From an uncultured Oscillospiraceae bacterium (GTDB lineage Bacteria; Bacillota; Clostridia; Oscillospirales; Oscillospiraceae): a stretch of DNA of 25,478 bases. The notes below the pieces were generated by a model. That model searched no databases, was not told the origin of the DNA, and was given only the letters and a program-made list of their open reading frames with translations. The position numbers and the translations under genes were made by a program. This document shows, in pieces, positions 22,852 through 25,478 of this stretch. Within the stretch, counting starts at the first letter, position 1. Every line of letters starts with the position of its first letter. The stretch spans positions 1 to 25,478 of the forward strand of contig CAJTVO010000041.1 in assembly GCA_910579485.1 (NCBI GenBank). The letters run 5' to 3'.

Positions 22852-24776
22852 GATGCTGCCTCCATAAAATAGTCGCTGCTTTTCACTGTCCGAATAAACT
22901 TTGCCACCTCCTCCAGGCTGCCGGTGACCGGCATCTCCGGCAGGGCGGCCAGCACATCCTCGCTGTAGCGCTTGCCCTGGGCGGCCCTCTCGTCCAGGAT
23001 GGCCACCACGCAGGTGTCGGTCTCAGTTCGGATGGCTCGACCGAAGCCCTGCTTCAGCTTGATCTGCATTTCCGGCACCACCACCGCCCGGATGAAGAGC
23101 CGAAGCGTAGGATGGTTCTCCCGCTCTTTCTCCTTCAGGGCGTCCGGCACGGCGAAAGGCAGGCGGGGGATGATCAACAGGGACACGCAGTCGCCGGGGA
23201 AGTCGAAGCCCTCCCAGGCGGCCCCCGCCGCCAGCAGGACGCTTCCCGGTCTGGCCTTAAACTGCTCGGTGGTATGGATGGCGCTGCGGCCCATGGTGAA
23301 CAGCGGATAGCGAAGACCGTGGTTCGGCAGGCGCTCCTTCACCGCCGACATGGCGGCGTAGGACGTGAACAGCGCCAGGGCGTGGCCCTGGGACGCGTCC
23401 AGCAGGGAGGCGATCTCCTTGGCCAGCTTGTCATAATAGCCGGCGTCCTTCTGCCTGGGCGGAAACTTCGGTAAGTACAGCAGGCAATTTTGCTGGTAGT
23501 CGAAGGGGGAAGGGGCAACTGACTCCGTGACACGGCTGTCGGTGAGCAGGCCCGTTTCCTCTTTGAAGCGCCGAAAATCCTCGCCCACGGCCAGGGTGGC
23601 GGAGGTGAGGACGGCGGGCCGCTCCTGCCGCCAGAGCGTCTGGCGGAGCTGGGCGGTCAGGTCGGCAATAGTGGCGCACAGCATGGTGCCGCCGTGGGCG
23701 TCCTCCTCGGTGTAGAAGACCATGTCTGGGTTGCCCTGGTGGAACAGAGACACCGTGGAGGAGACGTTCTTCAGCCGCCTGCGGGTGGCAGGTGTCAGCA
23801 TACTATGGATCTGCCTGCTGATTACCGTTAGGCTCCGCTCCGGTGCGGCCAGTGATTTGGCGTAGTAGGCAACGGGCCTGTCCTCCGGCGGGCGATCCAG
23901 CTTCCGCAGCAGGGACTTGGCGCTGTCGGTCAGCACTTCCGCTGCCAGCAGGAAGCGTTCTCCCCGCAGACTGTGGGTGAGGGCGCGGATGTCCTCCGCA
24001 GCCAGGGTCACCCCGAACATCTGACGTGTTGTCTCCGGCAGCTTGTGGGCCTCGTCCACGATGAGGGCGCAGGCGTCCGGCAGGATGGGCTTTCGCCCGC
24101 TGCCCCGGTGGATGGCGTCCGCCAGCAGCAGGTTGTGGTTGCAGATCTGGAAGAGATAGCGCCCGGAATCACAGTCCTCCAAAAAGGCGCGATACCGGCA
24201 GCCCTCCCGTCCGCAGTCGCAGATCCGGGGGACGCAGACGCGCTCCCGGTCATAGTGACTCAGGTGGGCCGCCTCGTCCATGTCAAGCTGTCCCCGCAAG
24301 GAGAGCAGGGCCGCGCCGGCTTTCCAGTTCTTCTTTTGAAGATTCAGTTGGCCCAGCCGCTGCTCCAGACGTGCGTCGCAGACGTAGTGGGACTTCCCCT
24401 TGCGGATCACCGCCCAGAGGGGCTGGGCGATCATGCCGTCCTCCGTCAGCACATTGGACAGCAACGGAAGGTACTCGTCCCGCGCCGCGGTCTGGAGGGC
24501 GATGCTGGAGGTGGAGACCAGGATGGGCTTCGGCCCCAGCCCGCAGGCGGTCCGGAAACGGCTGTACACCGTCCCGGCCACCAGATAGGCATAGGTCTTG
24601 CCGATCCCCGTGCCGGCGTCACACAGGGCGATGCCGCCCTCCAGCATGGCCTCCAGCATCCGGTGGCAGAGCGCCGCCTGTTCGGGGCGCTCCGCCATGT
24701 TCCGGGCGGGGAGAAGGTCTTGGAATATGTGATCGATCTCGTTATGGGCGTTGTGCCTGTTATTATCGTAATTCAT
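22848..24776 (-). CDS. DinG/XPD-type superfamily 2 helicase
   Basis: 642 residues. Walker A is AGTGIGKT (54-61) and the DEAH box is at 241-244 in IVDEAHKLPE. Between them lie cysteines Cys133 (SHYVCDAR) and Cys186/188/193 (PRICDCGREGC), in the place of the iron-sulfur cluster that shapes the duplex-splitting wedge in XPD/DinG enzymes. The C-terminal motor has SATLAVGEDF, AAWEGFDFPGD and the motif VI arginines in QGFGRAIRTETD. It should unwind DNA 5' to 3' using ATP. Housekeeping DinG is usually longer; here the gene lies in accessory DNA with a coupled small gene, so it may serve the element's replication, transfer or defence. The ATG at 24776 follows AAGGGGAA. Its leader is about 270 nt and structured. 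Confidence 0.87.
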   Translation of the reverse strand: MNYDNNRHNAHNEIDHIFQDLLPARNMAERPEQAALCHRMLEAMLEGGIALCDAGTGIGKTYAYLVAGTVYSRFRTACGLGPKPILVSTSSIALQTAARDEYLPLLSNVLTEDGMIAQPLWAVIRKGKSHYVCDARLEQRLGQLNLQKKNWKAGAALLSLRGQLDMDEAAHLSHYDRERVCVPRICDCGREGCRYRAFLEDCDSGRYLFQICNHNLLLADAIHRGSGRKPILPDACALIVDEAHKLPETTRQMFGVTLAAEDIRALTHSLRGERFLLAAEVLTDSAKSLLRKLDRPPEDRPVAYYAKSLAAPERSLTVISRQIHSMLTPATRRRLKNVSSTVSLFHQGNPDMVFYTEEDAHGGTMLCATIADLTAQLRQTLWRQERPAVLTSATLAVGEDFRRFKEETGLLTDSRVTESVAPSPFDYQQNCLLYLPKFPPRQKDAGYYDKLAKEIASLLDASQGHALALFTSYAAMSAVKERLPNHGLRYPLFTMGRSAIHTTEQFKARPGSVLLAAGAAWEGFDFPGDCVSLLIIPRLPFAVPDALKEKERENHPTLRLFIRAVVVPEMQIKLKQGFGRAIRTETDTCVVAILDERAAQGKRYSEDVLAALPEMPVTGSLEEVAKFIRTVKSSDYFMEAAS

Positions 24777-25073
24777 CCGTGAAATTCCCCTTATGTTGGT
24801 TCATTTTCTCATAAGCACCCATCGTATTCTCAGCTCGACCCCCGATGGGATATAGGGAACAGTAACGGACAAGGCTCGGCAGACCTTCACGGACACATTC
24901 CGAGGGTCTCTACTGCTTTCAACCCAGGGGATGGCAGGCCGCTTTGCCAGAGCTGCCCCGCACAGGCTTTATCGCGGCCCGGAGGCAGCTCGCGCTTCCT
25001 CCGGGTCATGGCGCGCACTGTGCGTCTGTCCGTGTGGTGATCCGTACTGCTGATGTGAAATTTTCAAGGTGCA
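24777..25073 (-). ncRNA. Long structured leader upstream of the helicase gene
   Basis: About 300 bp of non-coding DNA on the minus strand, rich in short inverted repeats. CCCATCG/CGATGGG (24818-24849) is closest to the helicase start. Others are CGGA/TCCG around 24890-24902, a GGAGG/CCTCC hairpin (24979-25005, flanked by CCC/GGG) and CGCAC/GTGCG (25014-25024). A 40-codon frame (minus, 25009 to 24887) is contained in it but lacks a ribosome site. The leader starts with the 18-bp repeat shared with the recombinase. It could be a regulatory RNA leader or contain a transfer origin; the sequence does not decide. Confidence 0.4.
25056..25073 (-). repeat. 18-bp repeat, copy 2 (upstream of the helicase leader)
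   Basis: TGAAATTTTCAAGGTGCA, identical to 22424-22441. The similarity extends weakly on the side away from the downstream gene (GGCT...GCC). Confidence 0.85.
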
Positions 25074-25118
25074 GAGGCTCTCGCCTTGGTTATATTGTAA
25101 ATGCTATGGTACTTGTTG

Positions 25119-25155
25119 GCTAATGAGCAATGGACATATTCCAATGACCATTGGA
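25119..25155 (-). promoter_or_regulatory. Pair of operator-like 16-bp palindromes
   Basis: TCCAATGACCATTGGA (25140-25155) is a perfect 7-2-7 palindrome. GCTAATGAGCAATGGA (25119-25134) is an imperfect copy, 21 bp away centre to centre (two helical turns). They lie between the XRE stop and the helicase leader, where a promoter for the helicase operon is expected, and are good candidates for the XRE protein's binding sites. Confidence 0.6.
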
Positions 25156-25165
25156 CATATTGCGG

Positions 25166-25474
25166 TCAGAGCTGTGCGGTGAGTTGTGCCAATTGGTCAA
25201 TCAGTTCGGCTATGTCAGCTTTCAGGTGCCTCCTGCGCTCAGATTCCCGGAATACCTCCGGCTCCATGCCAAGGATCAAGGCATCCAGCGAAATGTGCAG
25301 AAACTCGGAAAGCTGTATGAACATATCCACAGAACACCCCTTCTGTCCGGCCTCGATTCGGCTCAAAAAACTCTGGTCAATATTTATCGCCTTTGCAAGC
25401 TCGTTCTGGGTGTATCCCTTTTGGATGCGAAGGTTCTGTATGTACGCACCGCTGCGCTTCATGTCATAATTCAT
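25166..25474 (-). CDS. XRE family helix-turn-helix regulator
   Basis: 102 residues. The lambda-repressor-like helix-turn-helix covers about residues 11-66 (IQNLRIQKGYTQNELAKAINIDQSFLSRIEAGQKGCSVDMFIQLSEFLHIS), and the C-terminal helix (about 75-102) is probably a dimerisation helix. Such small repressors commonly control mobile-element operons. Two palindromic sites begin 11 bp downstream of its stop, ahead of the helicase leader. The gene ends inside the window, and its start lies four bases from the edge, so its own ribosome site and promoter are not visible. Confidence 0.88.
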   Translation of the reverse strand: MNYDMKRSGAYIQNLRIQKGYTQNELAKAINIDQSFLSRIEAGQKGCSVDMFIQLSEFLHISLDALILGMEPEVFRESERRRHLKADIAELIDQLAQLTAQL

Positions 25475-25478
25475 TGTG

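Noticed and set aside
24887..25009. 40-codon minus-strand frame in the helicase leader
   Set aside because: No ribosome site and strongly overlapping hairpins; kept only as part of the leader description.

Overview
The window looks like the chromosome of a GC-rich gut Clostridia, most likely an Oscillospiraceae relative of Flavonifractor, Lawsonibacter or Intestinimonas. This is an inference. It rests on high-GC coding DNA, strong AGGAGG-type ribosome sites, canonical sigma-A promoters with 17-bp spacers, an SLH-anchored surface protein, the greA-lysS pair, a GH29 fucosidase and an IS200-type element.

Layout. 1-2275: minus-strand envelope-sensing type operon (PadR regulator, HAAS/DUF4097 protein, DUF4870-like membrane protein) behind a consensus promoter, with the start of one more gene at the left edge. 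2411-6660: minus-strand GT4 glycosyltransferase and a large secreted SLH protein with four internal repeats. 6808-8105: divergent AI-2E-family membrane protein. 8107-8852: IS200-type element with a tnpA gene and a strongly structured non-coding 3' part. 8919-13539: cutC diverging from a GH29 fucosidase that is translationally coupled to a large transglutaminase-fold protein. 13580-16183: a PAS-repeat protein followed by a REC-GGDEF diguanylate cyclase, closed by a strong terminator. 16248-19225: an unrecognised conserved-looking protein, then greA-lysS from a consensus promoter that overlaps the preceding stop codon. 19241-20366: a complete IS630-family element with perfect 13-bp ends, a TA duplication and a textbook -1 frameshift site.

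Right of about 20450 the content changes to accessory DNA. A promoter/terminator-bounded transcription unit contains the 3' two-thirds of tRNA-Ala(GGC) joined to an alien structured 5' part. Next come a large serine recombinase, a small protein coupled to a DinG/XPD-type helicase, a 390-bp structured leader with a pair of 16-bp operator-like palindromes, and an XRE regulator. An 18-bp sequence is repeated upstream of both the recombinase and the helicase operon. I read this as one end of an integrative element that continues past the window.

The most interesting items are the chimeric tRNA-like transcription unit, the repeated leader plus operator pair of the element, and the hairpin-rich non-coding part of the IS200 element. 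No clearly new multi-gene defence or metabolic system is evident. Function names are from reading protein motifs only; no database search was run.
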